Below, one piece after another: positions 44,356 to 53,004 of a DNA stretch of 64,000 nt (position 1 is the first letter of the stretch; each line of letters begins with the position of its first letter). The position numbers and the translations under genes were made by a program. Under the pieces are notes generated by a model. The model was not told the origin of the DNA and did no database searches. It saw nothing but the letters and a program-made list of their open reading frames with translations. Location: positions 124,001-188,000 of the forward strand of contig NZ_JBELOK010000005.1 of NCBI RefSeq assembly GCF_040276085.1. Direction: 5' to 3'. This DNA comes from Castellaniella sp040276085 (GTDB lineage: Bacteria > Pseudomonadota > Gammaproteobacteria > Burkholderiales > Burkholderiaceae_B).

Positions 44356-45339
44356 ATGGCATCAATCCAAAAAACCCCGAAAGGCTACCGCGTCCAGGTG
44401 AAGAAGCTGGGCGTGCGCGACAGCCGCCTATTTTCAACCCGGCGCGAAGCCGTGGCCTGGGCCGACGAGCGCGAAGCGCAGATTGCCGACCAGGTAACCA
44501 CCCCGCTGTCTGAACAGAAGACGCTACGCGACGCCCTGCGACGCTACGCCGATGAGGTATCCCCCACCCATCGGGGTGAACGCTGGGAGCAGGTGCGCCT
44601 GGCGGCCTTCGAGGGCTACCCGCTGCCGCTGGATACCCCGCTGGGCAAGGTTACGACGCAGCATATCGCTGACTTCCGGGACGCCCGTGGGGCACGTGTG
44701 GGGCCTGCCAGCGTGCGCCGGGAAATCACCCTGCTGTCATCCGTCTTCGAGGCCTGCAGGCTTGAGTGGGGCTGGATCGGCAGCAACCCGTGCAGTGATG
44801 CGCGAAAACCACAAGCGCCACCCCACCGGGAGCGAACCATTTACTGGTGGGAAATCCGGGCAATGCTGCGCATGATGAGCTACGCGCCGGGCGGCCAGTG
44901 TAGGATGGTCAATCAGGCCGTGGCCGCGTGCATGCTTACCGCATTGGCCACCGGCATGCGGGCCGGGGAGCTATGCGCTCTGACCTGGGATCGGGTGCAC
45001 GACAAACACGTGCACTTGCCGCTGACGAAAAACGGCAAGGCCCGCAACGTACCGCTGTCGTCAAAGGCCCGGCGGTATATTGAGTCCATGCGCGGGTGGG
45101 ACGATCGGCTGGTGTTCGGCCTGAAACCGCAATCGCTCGATGCGCTGTACCGCAAGCATCGGCAGCGGGCTGGGCTGTCAGGCTTCACGTTCCATGACAC
45201 CCGGCACACGGCGGCCACCATGCTGGCAAAGCGTGTAGATGTGCTGACGCTTTGCAAGATCATGGGCTGGACGGATCCAAAAATGGCCATGGTGTATTAC
45301 AACCCGGCTGTCTCAACGATTGCCGGGATGCTCGGATAG
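44356..45339 (+). CDS. int: Phage tyrosine integrase
   Basis: 327-residue site-specific recombinase. It has an N-terminal arm-binding domain (about 1-50), a core-binding SAM-like domain (about 55-150) and a catalytic domain with Arg202 (T-G-M-R-A-G-E-L), H-x-x-R (His280, Arg283 in F-H-D-T-R-H) and the nucleophile among Tyr314/Tyr315. Its position next to tRNA-Leu implies integration there. The start is uncertain: no strong ribosome site, and in-frame starts exist up to 44293. Its 3' end overlaps the excisionase-like gene by 27 nt. Confidence 0.93.
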   Translation: MASIQKTPKGYRVQVKKLGVRDSRLFSTRREAVAWADEREAQIADQVTTPLSEQKTLRDALRRYADEVSPTHRGERWEQVRLAAFEGYPLPLDTPLGKVTTQHIADFRDARGARVGPASVRREITLLSSVFEACRLEWGWIGSNPCSDARKPQAPPHRERTIYWWEIRAMLRMMSYAPGGQCRMVNQAVAACMLTALATGMRAGELCALTWDRVHDKHVHLPLTKNGKARNVPLSSKARRYIESMRGWDDRLVFGLKPQSLDALYRKHRQRAGLSGFTFHDTRHTAATMLAKRVDVLTLCKIMGWTDPKMAMVYYNPAVSTIAGMLG

Positions 45340-45552
45340 GTAACGTCGGATCGATTCACCCGGTACCCGGCCATCCACCACGCGGATTTTCTTCTCAGCG
45401 ATGCGCCGCTGCAGGGTGTTGTATGCAATGCCCAGCATCTGGCAGACCTGCTCCTTGGTGTACAGGGTGATGTCGCCAATAGCCTGCGCCGCACCCTGGC
45501 GGGCAGCTTCAGCCAGCACGGCCTGCACGGCGGGGTCTTCAAAATCAATCAT
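45313..45552 (-). CDS. Excisionase-like DNA-binding protein
   Basis: 79-residue protein with a MerR/excisionase-type winged helix (Y-T-K-E-Q-V-C-Q-M-L-G-I-A-Y-N-T-L-Q-R-R then V-P-G-E-S-I-R-R-Y-L). It is convergent with and overlapping int, the usual place for xis. Last gene of the leftward early operon. Confidence 0.75.
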   Translation of the reverse strand: MIDFEDPAVQAVLAEAARQGAAQAIGDITLYTKEQVCQMLGIAYNTLQRRIAEKKIRVVDGRVPGESIRRYLSEHPGNR

Positions 45553-45718
45553 CCTCGTCTTCCTCGATGCTGTAACTGTCCATCAATTCGGCCTTCACGA
45601 TTTCCAGCACGCCGATGGCCGTAGCAACTGGCATGGCGCCATCGTATCGGTGAATGGCTGCGCGGATGTCGCAAGCCAGCCCTTCGGATAACTGCAAGGG
45701 GCCCTTGTCGTCATTCAT
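45545..45718 (-). CDS. Small phage protein, unknown
   Basis: 57-residue acidic protein (C-terminus S-I-E-E-D-E-D-D), too short for most gene finders. It is supported by overlaps on both sides: ATGA with the upstream gene and 8 nt with the excisionase-like gene. No recognised domain. Confidence 0.6.
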   Translation of the reverse strand: MNDDKGPLQLSEGLACDIRAAIHRYDGAMPVATAIGVLEIVKAELMDSYSIEEDEDD

Positions 45719-45948
45719 TTTTCCAGCTCCTTGATGGCAACTGCGATGTCATACCGGGCGCTGCGAAGCGCCTGGCGGGCCACGCCGATAGCCCTGCAGG
45801 GTACGGTGACTGTGCTGGCCACCTGCTCGAAGGCTTCGGCGGCTGCACGCGGCCCTGCATTGCCAAGGGTCAACGCCTGCGCGTCCTGCAGGTATCGGGC
45901 CGCATGGCGTGCTGTGGCGCGGGCGACCCAGTTGTCGTGGTAGATCAC
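45715..45948 (-). CDS. Small phage protein, unknown
   Basis: 77-residue Ala/Arg-rich helical protein (D-N-W-V-A-R-A-T-A-R-H-A...). GTG start with AGGAGG 4 nt upstream; it overlaps the DUF3310 gene by 4 nt (GTGA). A longer reading frame upstream lies inside the neighbouring gene and is not used. Confidence 0.65.
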   Translation of the reverse strand: MIYHDNWVARATARHAARYLQDAQALTLGNAGPRAAAEAFEQVASTVTVPCRAIGVARQALRSARYDIAVAIKELEK

Positions 45949-46202
45949 TGTGCCTCCTGCAGCTCGATCAGCTTGTCCAGATAGTGGCGGGCCTTCTTCA
46001 AATCCTGCAGGCCGCCCTTCACGTCGCAGCGGGCCAGGTACTTGATGGCATTGCCGCGCAGGAAACCCTCGAACTGTTCCGTACTCATCCAGCACTGCAT
46101 GGCCGCCCAGGGCTGAATGCCCAGATCGAGGTAGTGAGAGCCGCCCACCTGGCGGGCGCTGGCACTGGTCGGGGGGACGTAGGGGGTCGTGGTTTCGCTC
46201 AT
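45945..46202 (-). CDS. DUF3310 phage protein
   Basis: 85-residue protein with the DUF3310 motif G-G-S-H-Y near residue 20 and G-N-A-I-K-Y-L-A-R-C near 50-60. Often called nucleotide kinase-like in phages, but too small to be a kinase itself; role unknown. It overlaps the helicase stop by 4 nt. Confidence 0.8.
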   Translation of the reverse strand: MSETTTPYVPPTSASARQVGGSHYLDLGIQPWAAMQCWMSTEQFEGFLRGNAIKYLARCDVKGGLQDLKKARHYLDKLIELQEAQ

Positions 46203-47593
46203 GGCGCTTTCCTTTTCATGGCTTCTAGTAGGATGTCCATGACCTCGCGCTTGGACTCCACGCGGGCCAGAACGGATTCGTCCATCGTGTCGGCGGCCAC
46301 GATGTTGTAGATGAATACCGGGCGGTCGTGCCCAGCCTGCGCCTGGCGGGTGGGGCCAATGCGTTCGATGATCTGCAGGCGTTCCTCGAGGTTCCAGGAC
46401 AGCCCGAAAAAGGCGATGATGTTGCCGCCGTCTTGCAGGTTCAGGCCGTGCCCGGCGCTCGCGGGGTGAGCGAACAGCACAGGGATTTTCCCGGCGTTCC
46501 AGTCGCGGATGGTCTGGGGGTCTTGATCTAGGTGGCGCCCCCGGGGGAATGCTTTGAGCAGCCGGGCCAGATCGCTTTTGAAGTGATAGGCCACCAGTAC
46601 CGGCATGCCCGCCGCCTCTTGGATGATGGAGTCCAACGCCTGCAGCTTTGCGTCGTGCACCTCGCCCCAGGCCGTGCCCGTTTCGTCCTTGTAGATGGCG
46701 CCATTGGCCAGCTGCAGGCACTTCATGGTTTTGCTGGCCGCGTTGAAGGCCTCGATCTCGGTACCGCACTCGAGCGCCAGGAAAGCCTCACGCTCCATGG
46801 CCCGATACAGCACTCGAGCGGCAGTGGGCAGCTCTACCCGGATCGTTGTGACGATGGGTTCGTCCAGGTCGAAGTAATCGCGGGCGTCCAGCGACAGGCA
46901 TAGGTCGCGCAGTGCATCCTCGATCTGGGTTTGAGCGAACGGCAGGGGCTCGAGGCGCACGGCGTGGCGGTCGGCCCCGACTTGGATAGACTGAAACCAG
47001 CGGTTTTTGAAAGCAGTGAAGGAGCGGCCCAAGCGCACGCCCTTATCCAGGAACCAGGCTTGGCCCCAGAGATCCACCAGGCCGTTCGGACTGGGGGTGC
47101 CGGTCAGCTCGGTGAACCACTCGGCGCCGACGTGCGCCACCCGGCCCAGCGCCTGCGCCCGCTGGCCGCCTTGGCGCGTGCGAAAGGACTTGAGCCGGGT
47201 AGACTCGTCGGGGATGATCTTGCCGAACGGCCATTTGCCATCCAAATGATCCACCAGCCAGGGCACGTTTTCATAGTTGATGGTGTAGACGTTGGCGTCC
47301 CGGCGTAAGGCCGCCCGGCGCTGCTGGGTGGTGCCCAGGATCGGGGACACTTCGATGCCGCGCAGGTGTTCCCATTTCGCAGCTTCGTCCGGCCAGGTGC
47401 TGGCGGCCACACGCTTCGGGGCCAACACCAACGCGGGGCGTGGGTCTACGAACTGCAGGGCGTCCAGCGCCGTCAGCGTGGACACGCTCTTACCCATGCC
47501 CATGCCCGCCCACACGGCACAGCGTGGGGTGTCCAGAATGTGCTCGATGATGGCCGTCTGGTACGGGCGCGGGGTGAATACCTGTCGAGTCAC
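46199..47593 (-). CDS. SNF2/DEAD-type phage helicase
   Basis: 464-residue superfamily 2 ATPase. Walker A G-M-G-M-G-K-S at 30-36; motif II appears as P-D-E-S (the DES variant common in phage SNF2 proteins); motif III S/T-G-T-P-S-P-N; motif VI-like E-R-I-G-P-T-R. The partner VRR-NUC nuclease and polymerase follow in the same operon. Likely acts in replication fork or recombination processing. Confidence 0.9.
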   Translation of the reverse strand: MTRQVFTPRPYQTAIIEHILDTPRCAVWAGMGMGKSVSTLTALDALQFVDPRPALVLAPKRVAASTWPDEAAKWEHLRGIEVSPILGTTQQRRAALRRDANVYTINYENVPWLVDHLDGKWPFGKIIPDESTRLKSFRTRQGGQRAQALGRVAHVGAEWFTELTGTPSPNGLVDLWGQAWFLDKGVRLGRSFTAFKNRWFQSIQVGADRHAVRLEPLPFAQTQIEDALRDLCLSLDARDYFDLDEPIVTTIRVELPTAARVLYRAMEREAFLALECGTEIEAFNAASKTMKCLQLANGAIYKDETGTAWGEVHDAKLQALDSIIQEAAGMPVLVAYHFKSDLARLLKAFPRGRHLDQDPQTIRDWNAGKIPVLFAHPASAGHGLNLQDGGNIIAFFGLSWNLEERLQIIERIGPTRQAQAGHDRPVFIYNIVAADTMDESVLARVESKREVMDILLEAMKRKAP

Positions 47594-47853
47594 GGCTGCG
47601 GCCCCCAGTAGTGGAGCACCAGATTACGCACGCCAAACCCGGTATGGCCGTCTCGCGTGCGCCACCTGCCGGTACCGGGCCAGAAGTCGATAAAGCACTC
47701 TGGCCCTTCCACGATCAGGTGCGCCCCGCCGTTGTGGCTGGTGTAGTGGATGCCCCGCTGCGCCAGATAACCCGCTGACTGATCCCGGTTGGTCGCCCGC
47801 TTGGCTTGGCGCTCCTTCCGAATTTCGTTCCAGTCGTCGCCCATTTCGCTCAT
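47590..47853 (-). CDS. Small phage protein, unknown
   Basis: 87-residue protein. The basic N-terminal third (R-K-E-R-Q-A-K-R) is followed by a beta-rich part with F-W-P-G-T-G-R-W, a pattern I associate with small conserved phage proteins encoded beside helicases. It overlaps both neighbours by 4 nt. Confidence 0.7.
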   Translation of the reverse strand: MSEMGDDWNEIRKERQAKRATNRDQSAGYLAQRGIHYTSHNGGAHLIVEGPECFIDFWPGTGRWRTRDGHTGFGVRNLVLHYWGPQP

Positions 47854-48350
47854 GCGGGCACCTCTACAGGTTTGATGAAAACCAGCCAGTGTGTCTGCCC
47901 CCGGCGGCCTGTAGCATTACCGAACAGGGGCTGCACTGGCGTCAGCGCCAGCACGTCCTGCAGGCGAATCTGCGTTTCATTCCATTTGAAAACCAGCACT
48001 CCGTTGCTGGCCAGCACGCGAAAACATTCAGCAAAGCCCTGGTGCAGGTCGTCGCGCCAGTTGTCTGACAGCTTGCCGTACTTGGCCGCAAGCCAGGACT
48101 TAGGCCCAGCGTGAACCAAGTGCGGGGGGTCGAACGCCACTAAATTGAATGCGCCGTCCGGGTGCGGCAGCGCTCTGAAGTCCATCACCGTGTCAGGATC
48201 AATCTGCAGCGTGCGCGTGCCTGAAGCGTTACCCCTTGAGTTGTCCGTGACGACAATCGTTTCGCGGCGAATGTCTCCAAACACCACGTCCGGGTGTTGG
48301 CGGTCGAACCAAAACATGCGACTACCACAGCAGGGGTCGAGTATTCTCAT
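47850..48350 (-). CDS. Phage class I methyltransferase-like protein
   Basis: 166-residue protein with motif I-like D-P-C-C-G-S-R at the very N-terminus, a motif IV-like F-D-P-P-H-L near 105 and a late F-K-W-N-E strand. The order fits a minimal SAM methyltransferase acting on DNA; the D-P-P-H motif replaces D/N-P-P-Y. Substrate unknown; it could protect phage DNA from host restriction. Confidence 0.75.
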   Translation of the reverse strand: MRILDPCCGSRMFWFDRQHPDVVFGDIRRETIVVTDNSRGNASGTRTLQIDPDTVMDFRALPHPDGAFNLVAFDPPHLVHAGPKSWLAAKYGKLSDNWRDDLHQGFAECFRVLASNGVLVFKWNETQIRLQDVLALTPVQPLFGNATGRRGQTHWLVFIKPVEVPA

Positions 48351-48700
48351 GCCAGTACCTCGTCTACACCTTCCATGGAATCAACCACCACGACGCACTG
48401 GCCCATGCGCCGCATGCGCTCATGCTCACGCGCCTGGTGCGGTTTGGCCTTCCCGCCGGGGGCTTTCAGTTCGATCCAAACTGTCGCAGCCTTTCGGCCT
48501 TCGAGAACCGCAGCCATCGCCTGTTGTATTTCCGGGGTCGTCACGCGGCCGTTTTGGGGCTGCGATGGCAGACGGTATGGCGGTAGCATCACCAGTCGGT
48601 CGGGGGCGCCCCGGCGGCCAATCCATTTCACCTTGCGCACCTCGCCGCCCAGCTCGTTGACACGCTTGACGAGGTATTTTTCGATGTCTGATTCACGCAT
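48347..48700 (-). CDS. VRR-NUC domain nuclease
   Basis: 117-residue stand-alone VRR-NUC (PD-(D/E)XK) nuclease. The core G-A-P-D-R-L...W-I-E-L-K-A-P-G-G-K is intact, with the catalytic D, E and K. ATG at 48700 is preceded by AAGGA at good spacing; an in-frame TTG two codons earlier overlaps the polymerase stop. Such proteins often pair with SNF2 helicases in phages, as here. Confidence 0.9.
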   Translation of the reverse strand: MRESDIEKYLVKRVNELGGEVRKVKWIGRRGAPDRLVMLPPYRLPSQPQNGRVTTPEIQQAMAAVLEGRKAATVWIELKAPGGKAKPHQAREHERMRRMGQCVVVVDSMEGVDEVLA

Positions 48701-48702
48701 GC

Positions 48703-50793
48703 TCAATCCTTTTTGTAGTGGTAGGCTTCAAACCCGGCGGCCGCCAGGGGCAACCCTTCGGCCCAGGCCGGGGCGTGGGTCATGCACGCAGCCAGGCGGG
48801 TCGCGTCGTAATCCTCGGTATCAGGAGCTTCGGTAATGATTTCGTCGTGGACTGTCAGTACGATGCCAAAGCCGTCGGCGTCGGCTTGCTTCATGCCATA
48901 GGCCAGCACGTCGCGGGCGGCGGCCTGCGTCACGTTCTCAGCCAGCTTGCCGCCGTAGGTCTTGATCCGCGCCCACTTGCGGCTGTACTGATCGACGCCC
49001 ATATAGGACAACTTGCCATCGTCCAGCTGCGGGCAGGGGTAGCAGACGAACCGGCCGGACGGCAGGCGCACGCGCAGCCAGGCGCCGTCACGGCGCAGTT
49101 TCAGGCTCCTGCAGGGCACCGCCTTGCCGGGGTTCACAATTGCCATCGTTGCGGCCTCGGCCAGCTCGCGCCAGAGGCTCACCGTGCGGGGGTGCGCCCG
49201 ACGCCAAAGGCGCTTAAGCGAGTCGCACACCATGAAAATCTCAGGGGACAGGCCCAGCAGGCCCAGCTTGCGGGATTCGCGCCACTCAACAAAACCGGTG
49301 GCTTCTTCCCAGACATCAGCCGGGATACTGGGGCGGGCCGCTGCAGCCATTGCCGCCAGGTCAATCCGATACGTCGCGGCCCCGGTCAGATAGGCGCCCA
49401 CACCACCCTCGTAGCCCAGCATCAGTTCCATGACCTTGCCGATCTGGCGCATGAGGCCGTCGCCGTGGTGTTTGTTCTCCATCACCTCTTCGGGGGTGAC
49501 CGCGAAGGCCTTGGCATAGGCCAGGGCGTACAGATCGGGGCCGGTACCGGCGTCGAAGTCGCGGAAAGCCTGCAGCTTCCACTCTTCGCCCGCCAGAAAG
49601 GCCAGCATGCGCCCCTCGATATTGGACAGATCGGCCACCACCAGGCGCTTGCCTTTGGCGGCCACGATGCAAGCCCGTACAGCGTTGCTGACCAGCTCCA
49701 TCACGTTGTCGAACAGAATGTCGGCGCAGTTGGCTTTCAACGCCTCGATGCCATCGTCTATGACGGACTGCTCGAGCGTGGGCCGCAGCAGGTTGTGAGG
49801 CTGCACCAGGCGCCCGGCCCAGCGTCCGGTGCGTTGAGCGCCATCGAATTGCAGGGTGCCGCGCAGCCTGCCGTCGCTGCTCACACCGTTCACGAATTTC
49901 TTGTACTTGCTGGCGCTGGTGGTGCTCGCCTGCAGCCGGATGGCCAGCAGGTCGCGCAGCTCGATGGGCAAATCCGGATCGTTCATGCGCCGTTCGAGCG
50001 TAGCCTTCGTGAGGTCGGGGAGTTCCACCCCGTACTCGGCCAGCAGATAGGCCAGCATGCGGTCGCGCTGGGTCGTGGACTCTAGGCCGCCTACGGTGCT
50101 GTAGTTGGTGATTTCCTGAGTGCGGGACGCCAGCACCACCTTCTCACGCTTGACTGCCGCCATGGCACCTTCGGCCAGGGCCAGGTCTACGGCAAAGCCT
50201 CGGTCGTTGATCCGCTGATCCAAGCGCCACAAGTCCAGCTCGTCACCCCGGTAGTTCCACTCGGGCAGCTTCGCGTGCACCGCCCGCATGGCCTCGATGT
50301 CCAACCCTGCATAGGACACGAACCGCGCCCACTCTACCGGGTGCGTTTTGCTGGTGGCTCGGCGCAGCTTGCTGCTGACAGGGCGCGGCTTGCAGAACAA
50401 TTGGATGAGGGCCTTGCCCGCCTTGTCTTTGGCCTTGTCCTGATCGACGCCCAGGATTTCGCACAGCGCCCCCAGGGCGCCCGGCAGGCCATGAGCCAGG
50501 GCTTGCACCATCGTGTCGTACCACCGTGCCAGCTCGATTTCCGTGCCGGTGTGGCGCAGCACGGTGCGGTCGAAGTGGCTGTTGTGCGCCACCACGGTGA
50601 CGCTGGGGTCTTGGATCGCCTCGGTTAGGATGCGGGGACGCGGCTCTCCGTTGGCTTCATCCACGACCTGTACCAGGCCGTCATCTAGCGCCCAGGCAAA
50701 GAGCATGATTTCCGCGCCCTCTGCATAGGCGTGGGTGCCATATGTGATTGGCACCGCGCTGAATGTTTCGAGGTCGGCCCAGAGCTTGGTCAT
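48703..50793 (-). CDS. Phage DNA polymerase, family A
   Basis: 696-residue Pol I-type replicative polymerase. The N-terminus has a 3'-5' exonuclease (D-L-E-T-F at residue 7, and H-N-S-H-F-D near 90). The polymerase part has motif A V-A-D-L-S-N-I-E-G-R-M, motif B R-Q-I-G-K-V-M-E-L-M-L-G-Y-E-G-G and motif C T-V-H-D-E-I. No 5'-nuclease domain, as in T7-like enzymes. The ATG overlaps the upstream stop by 4 nt. Confidence 0.94.
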   Translation of the reverse strand: MTKLWADLETFSAVPITYGTHAYAEGAEIMLFAWALDDGLVQVVDEANGEPRPRILTEAIQDPSVTVVAHNSHFDRTVLRHTGTEIELARWYDTMVQALAHGLPGALGALCEILGVDQDKAKDKAGKALIQLFCKPRPVSSKLRRATSKTHPVEWARFVSYAGLDIEAMRAVHAKLPEWNYRGDELDLWRLDQRINDRGFAVDLALAEGAMAAVKREKVVLASRTQEITNYSTVGGLESTTQRDRMLAYLLAEYGVELPDLTKATLERRMNDPDLPIELRDLLAIRLQASTTSASKYKKFVNGVSSDGRLRGTLQFDGAQRTGRWAGRLVQPHNLLRPTLEQSVIDDGIEALKANCADILFDNVMELVSNAVRACIVAAKGKRLVVADLSNIEGRMLAFLAGEEWKLQAFRDFDAGTGPDLYALAYAKAFAVTPEEVMENKHHGDGLMRQIGKVMELMLGYEGGVGAYLTGAATYRIDLAAMAAAARPSIPADVWEEATGFVEWRESRKLGLLGLSPEIFMVCDSLKRLWRRAHPRTVSLWRELAEAATMAIVNPGKAVPCRSLKLRRDGAWLRVRLPSGRFVCYPCPQLDDGKLSYMGVDQYSRKWARIKTYGGKLAENVTQAAARDVLAYGMKQADADGFGIVLTVHDEIITEAPDTEDYDATRLAACMTHAPAWAEGLPLAAAGFEAYHYKKD

Positions 50794-51140
50794 GCCGTAA
50801 CCTGCGTAGGCGCATAGGCCCTGTCGCTGAAATAGCCCACCATCAAACGCAACTCATCAGCCCAGGCTTTTGACATATCCTTGCGGGTGACCAGCTCGAT
50901 GGTCAAATGCTTAATCCCTTCCAGCATGTACTCATCGGTGTAGCTGGGGCCGAACGTGTACAGCCTGGGGGCGTCCATAATCCACGCATCGCGGGGCATG
51001 GTGTTGTGCCAAATCATCCGCAGGGTAAAGAACAGGTGGCGGGTTTCCATGTCGCACGGTTGGACACGCTCACCGTGCCGAGTGCGCCACGCCCAACCTG
51101 TTTGTGCCTCTTGCTGGTTTTTGATCGTTATGCTATCCAT
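50790..51140 (-). CDS. Phage protein, unknown
   Basis: 116-residue protein with an all-helical look and many aromatic residues (W-A-W, M-I-W-H-N-T-M, Y-T-F-G-P-S-Y). No domain recognised. First gene after the structured RNA; overlaps the polymerase start. Confidence 0.7.
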   Translation of the reverse strand: MDSITIKNQQEAQTGWAWRTRHGERVQPCDMETRHLFFTLRMIWHNTMPRDAWIMDAPRLYTFGPSYTDEYMLEGIKHLTIELVTRKDMSKAWADELRLMVGYFSDRAYAPTQVTA

Positions 51141-51163
51141 GTCAATATCCTTTTGTTCATGTA

Positions 51164-51303
51164 CTTTTTGGTGGAGCGCAGCGCGGGCTGGAATCGAACC
51201 GGCACATCCGCCCTGTTGCTGTCATGCACCTACCCGGCCTTGTCGGGTCTCCGGTGGCTCCGGCTTCACGGAACTGGGCTAGTGGCTACGCCCCACCAAA
51301 AAG
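51164..51303 (-). ncRNA. tRNA-like structured RNA element
   Basis: A 140-nt segment closed by a 15-bp inverted repeat (51164-51178 with 51289-51303). On the minus strand all 15 pairs form with one G.U; on the plus strand the same position is an A.C mismatch, so the RNA is read from the minus strand. Inside are a T-arm-like GGTTCGATTCC, a 5-bp hairpin ACCCG/CGGGT and a 3' end CGCTCCACCA resembling an acceptor with CCA. It does not fold as a canonical tRNA. It lies between rdgC and a small phage gene and directly follows an intrinsic terminator. Confidence 0.6.
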
Positions 51304-51325
51304 CCCTGGGTGTCGTACCCAGGGC
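51303..51325 (-). terminator. Intrinsic terminator after rdgC
   Basis: Nine-bp stem GCCCTGGGT/ACCCAGGGC with a 5-nt loop, followed on the minus strand by TTTTT. It sits 11 nt after the rdgC stop. The T-run is at the same time the outer edge of the structured RNA. Confidence 0.75.
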
Positions 51326-51335
51326 GGTTAAAGGC

Positions 51336-52241
51336 TTACGCGAACTCGCTTTCAGCGCCGGTTTTCTCACCGCCCAAGGCCTCGCCCAGATCGTCCAACA
51401 GCCGGGCCAGCTCGCCCGTCATCAGGGCGAAATCCGAATCGAACTGCTCGGCTTCGTTCTGGGCATCGGACTTTTCCCGCAGCACGTCCAGTGGCTTCAC
51501 GCGGCGCACGTCCAGGCTGTCGGTCAGCACGAATGAAATGCGGTCGTTCCAGGTCATCGCCAGCCGGGTGCACTGCTTACCCTCGTGCACACGCTGCAGG
51601 GCTTCCTGCGCGGCCAGGGTCTGATTGCTGTAGCGCACGGTCGCCCGGGATTCGCCCGGGTTTTGCAGCTCGGCGTCCTGATCCACACTGAAGCCCGCAG
51701 GCTCGTCGTCATCGACCAGCCATTCGGTCATTGCACGGGCTGGCGCCACCTCAACGTGGAAAGGCACCAGTGGGAACGGGCTGATGGTCTTGGCCAGCAG
51801 GCCAAGCAGCACGTCCGATTTCGCATCTGATGAGGCGTCCACCACCGCCCACCGATTCACGGCGTCGATCCAGGCAGGAACGAACTGGTGCACTGTGAAG
51901 GCCTTGGGCAGCAGATCGAGTGTGACTTGCTCCTTGATTTCCTTCATCTGCTTGCGGCCAGGCCGGTACCCTTGCTCCTGTTCAATCCTCTCAGCTCGGA
52001 CGGCGGCCGCAGCGTTCACGACACTGGCGGGCAGCAACTTCTTTTCGATGCACATGAGCAGCAGATATTGGCCGCCCAGCGTGTACAGCAGATCGCAGTC
52101 CGGGCGTACCGGTACCCAGCCAACCGATTCAGCTTGCTGGCTGTCGCACGGGTGGAACTGATAGTTCTCCATCCCGGCCTGCAGGGCCGCCAGGATAGTG
52201 CCCGGCGCCAGCCTGTAGATTTTCAAATTCTTGAACCACAT
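51336..52241 (-). CDS. rdgC: Recombination-associated protein RdgC (phage copy)
   Basis: 301-residue RdgC-family protein, a ring-shaped DNA-binding protein that modulates RecA in bacteria. The start W-F-K-N-L-K-I-Y-R-L is typical. The C-terminus ends in an acidic tail A-E-S-E-F-A shared with the DUF2815 protein. ATG preceded by AGGAGAAAACAAC; the longer upstream frame is rejected. A GGGCC/GGCCC hairpin (52261-52276) lies in its 200-bp leader. Confidence 0.9.
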   Translation of the reverse strand: MWFKNLKIYRLAPGTILAALQAGMENYQFHPCDSQQAESVGWVPVRPDCDLLYTLGGQYLLLMCIEKKLLPASVVNAAAAVRAERIEQEQGYRPGRKQMKEIKEQVTLDLLPKAFTVHQFVPAWIDAVNRWAVVDASSDAKSDVLLGLLAKTISPFPLVPFHVEVAPARAMTEWLVDDDEPAGFSVDQDAELQNPGESRATVRYSNQTLAAQEALQRVHEGKQCTRLAMTWNDRISFVLTDSLDVRRVKPLDVLREKSDAQNEAEQFDSDFALMTGELARLLDDLGEALGGEKTGAESEFA

Positions 52242-52442
52242 GTTGTTTTCTCCTATGGGGCGGGCCACAAGGCCCGTTGTCTGGATTGCCGGGGAGATAC
52301 GTTGCCAAGTCCTGCCCGGTTTGCGCACAGCCCGCCGCTTCCTTCAGTGCGCGGGGACGGCGGGGTTAGCGATCCAGACCTGTGCACCGCGTGGGCTAGA
52401 CGCGGCCTTCGGATATCAGGACTTCCCGCTTTGGCAGATCGT

Positions 52443-52994
52443 TTAGGCGAACTCGCTTTCGGCGTTGGCGCCCTCGCTGAGGTCGTCAAATTCGTCTTCG
52501 CTGGCAGCACCACCCCCGGCGAAGGCATCGCCGTCCTTGGCAAACTGCACACCGCGCAGGCTTGCGTTTACGCGTTTGCCATAGTTGTTGTCTTGCGCCC
52601 AAATATCGAGCGAGACGTTCACATAGCACCCGGCGTAAGGCTTGCCATCGGCTTCAACCAGCGGGGATTTGTCCCGATCCAGTACCGTCGGGCGCGTGGC
52701 CGACCGGGCCGACACATAGAAGTGATCAGCAAAGCCGTCGTATTGCTCCTTGAGATCACCGTCGTGCAGGCATACCTTGTCCTGGGCACGCATCTGCTTA
52801 AGTACGGCGTCGGCCTTGGCGCCCCACTTCTCTTTGGCCACTGCGTCGATGGCAGCGTTCAGCGTCTTGATCTGGGGGTCTTTCGGGTCAATCAGAAAGC
52901 TGCCCGAGAAGGCGGGCTTGCCTTCGCCATTGACCGTTTTGGCTTCGAACAAAGCGGGGAAGGCCAGGCGTACAGTCGTCAGTTTGATTTGCAT
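52443..52994 (-). CDS. DUF2815 phage protein, SSB-like
   Basis: 183-residue DUF2815 protein, a family found in phage replication modules and thought to act like a single-strand-binding protein (family knowledge, not proven here). N-terminus L-T-T-V-R-L-A-F-P-A-L-F, middle F-S-G-S-F-L-I-D. The C-terminus is acidic, E-D-E-F-D-D-L-S-E-G-A-N-A-E-S-E-F-A, like an SSB tail. Start ATG with TAGGAGCAACACC. Confidence 0.85.
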   Translation of the reverse strand: MQIKLTTVRLAFPALFEAKTVNGEGKPAFSGSFLIDPKDPQIKTLNAAIDAVAKEKWGAKADAVLKQMRAQDKVCLHDGDLKEQYDGFADHFYVSARSATRPTVLDRDKSPLVEADGKPYAGCYVNVSLDIWAQDNNYGKRVNASLRGVQFAKDGDAFAGGGAASEDEFDDLSEGANAESEFA

Positions 52995-53004
52995 GGTGTT
53001 GCTC

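Noticed and set aside
51164..51303. Canonical tRNA gene
   Set aside because: T-arm and CCA-like end are present, but spacing between T-arm and acceptor is too long and no anticodon arm can be placed.
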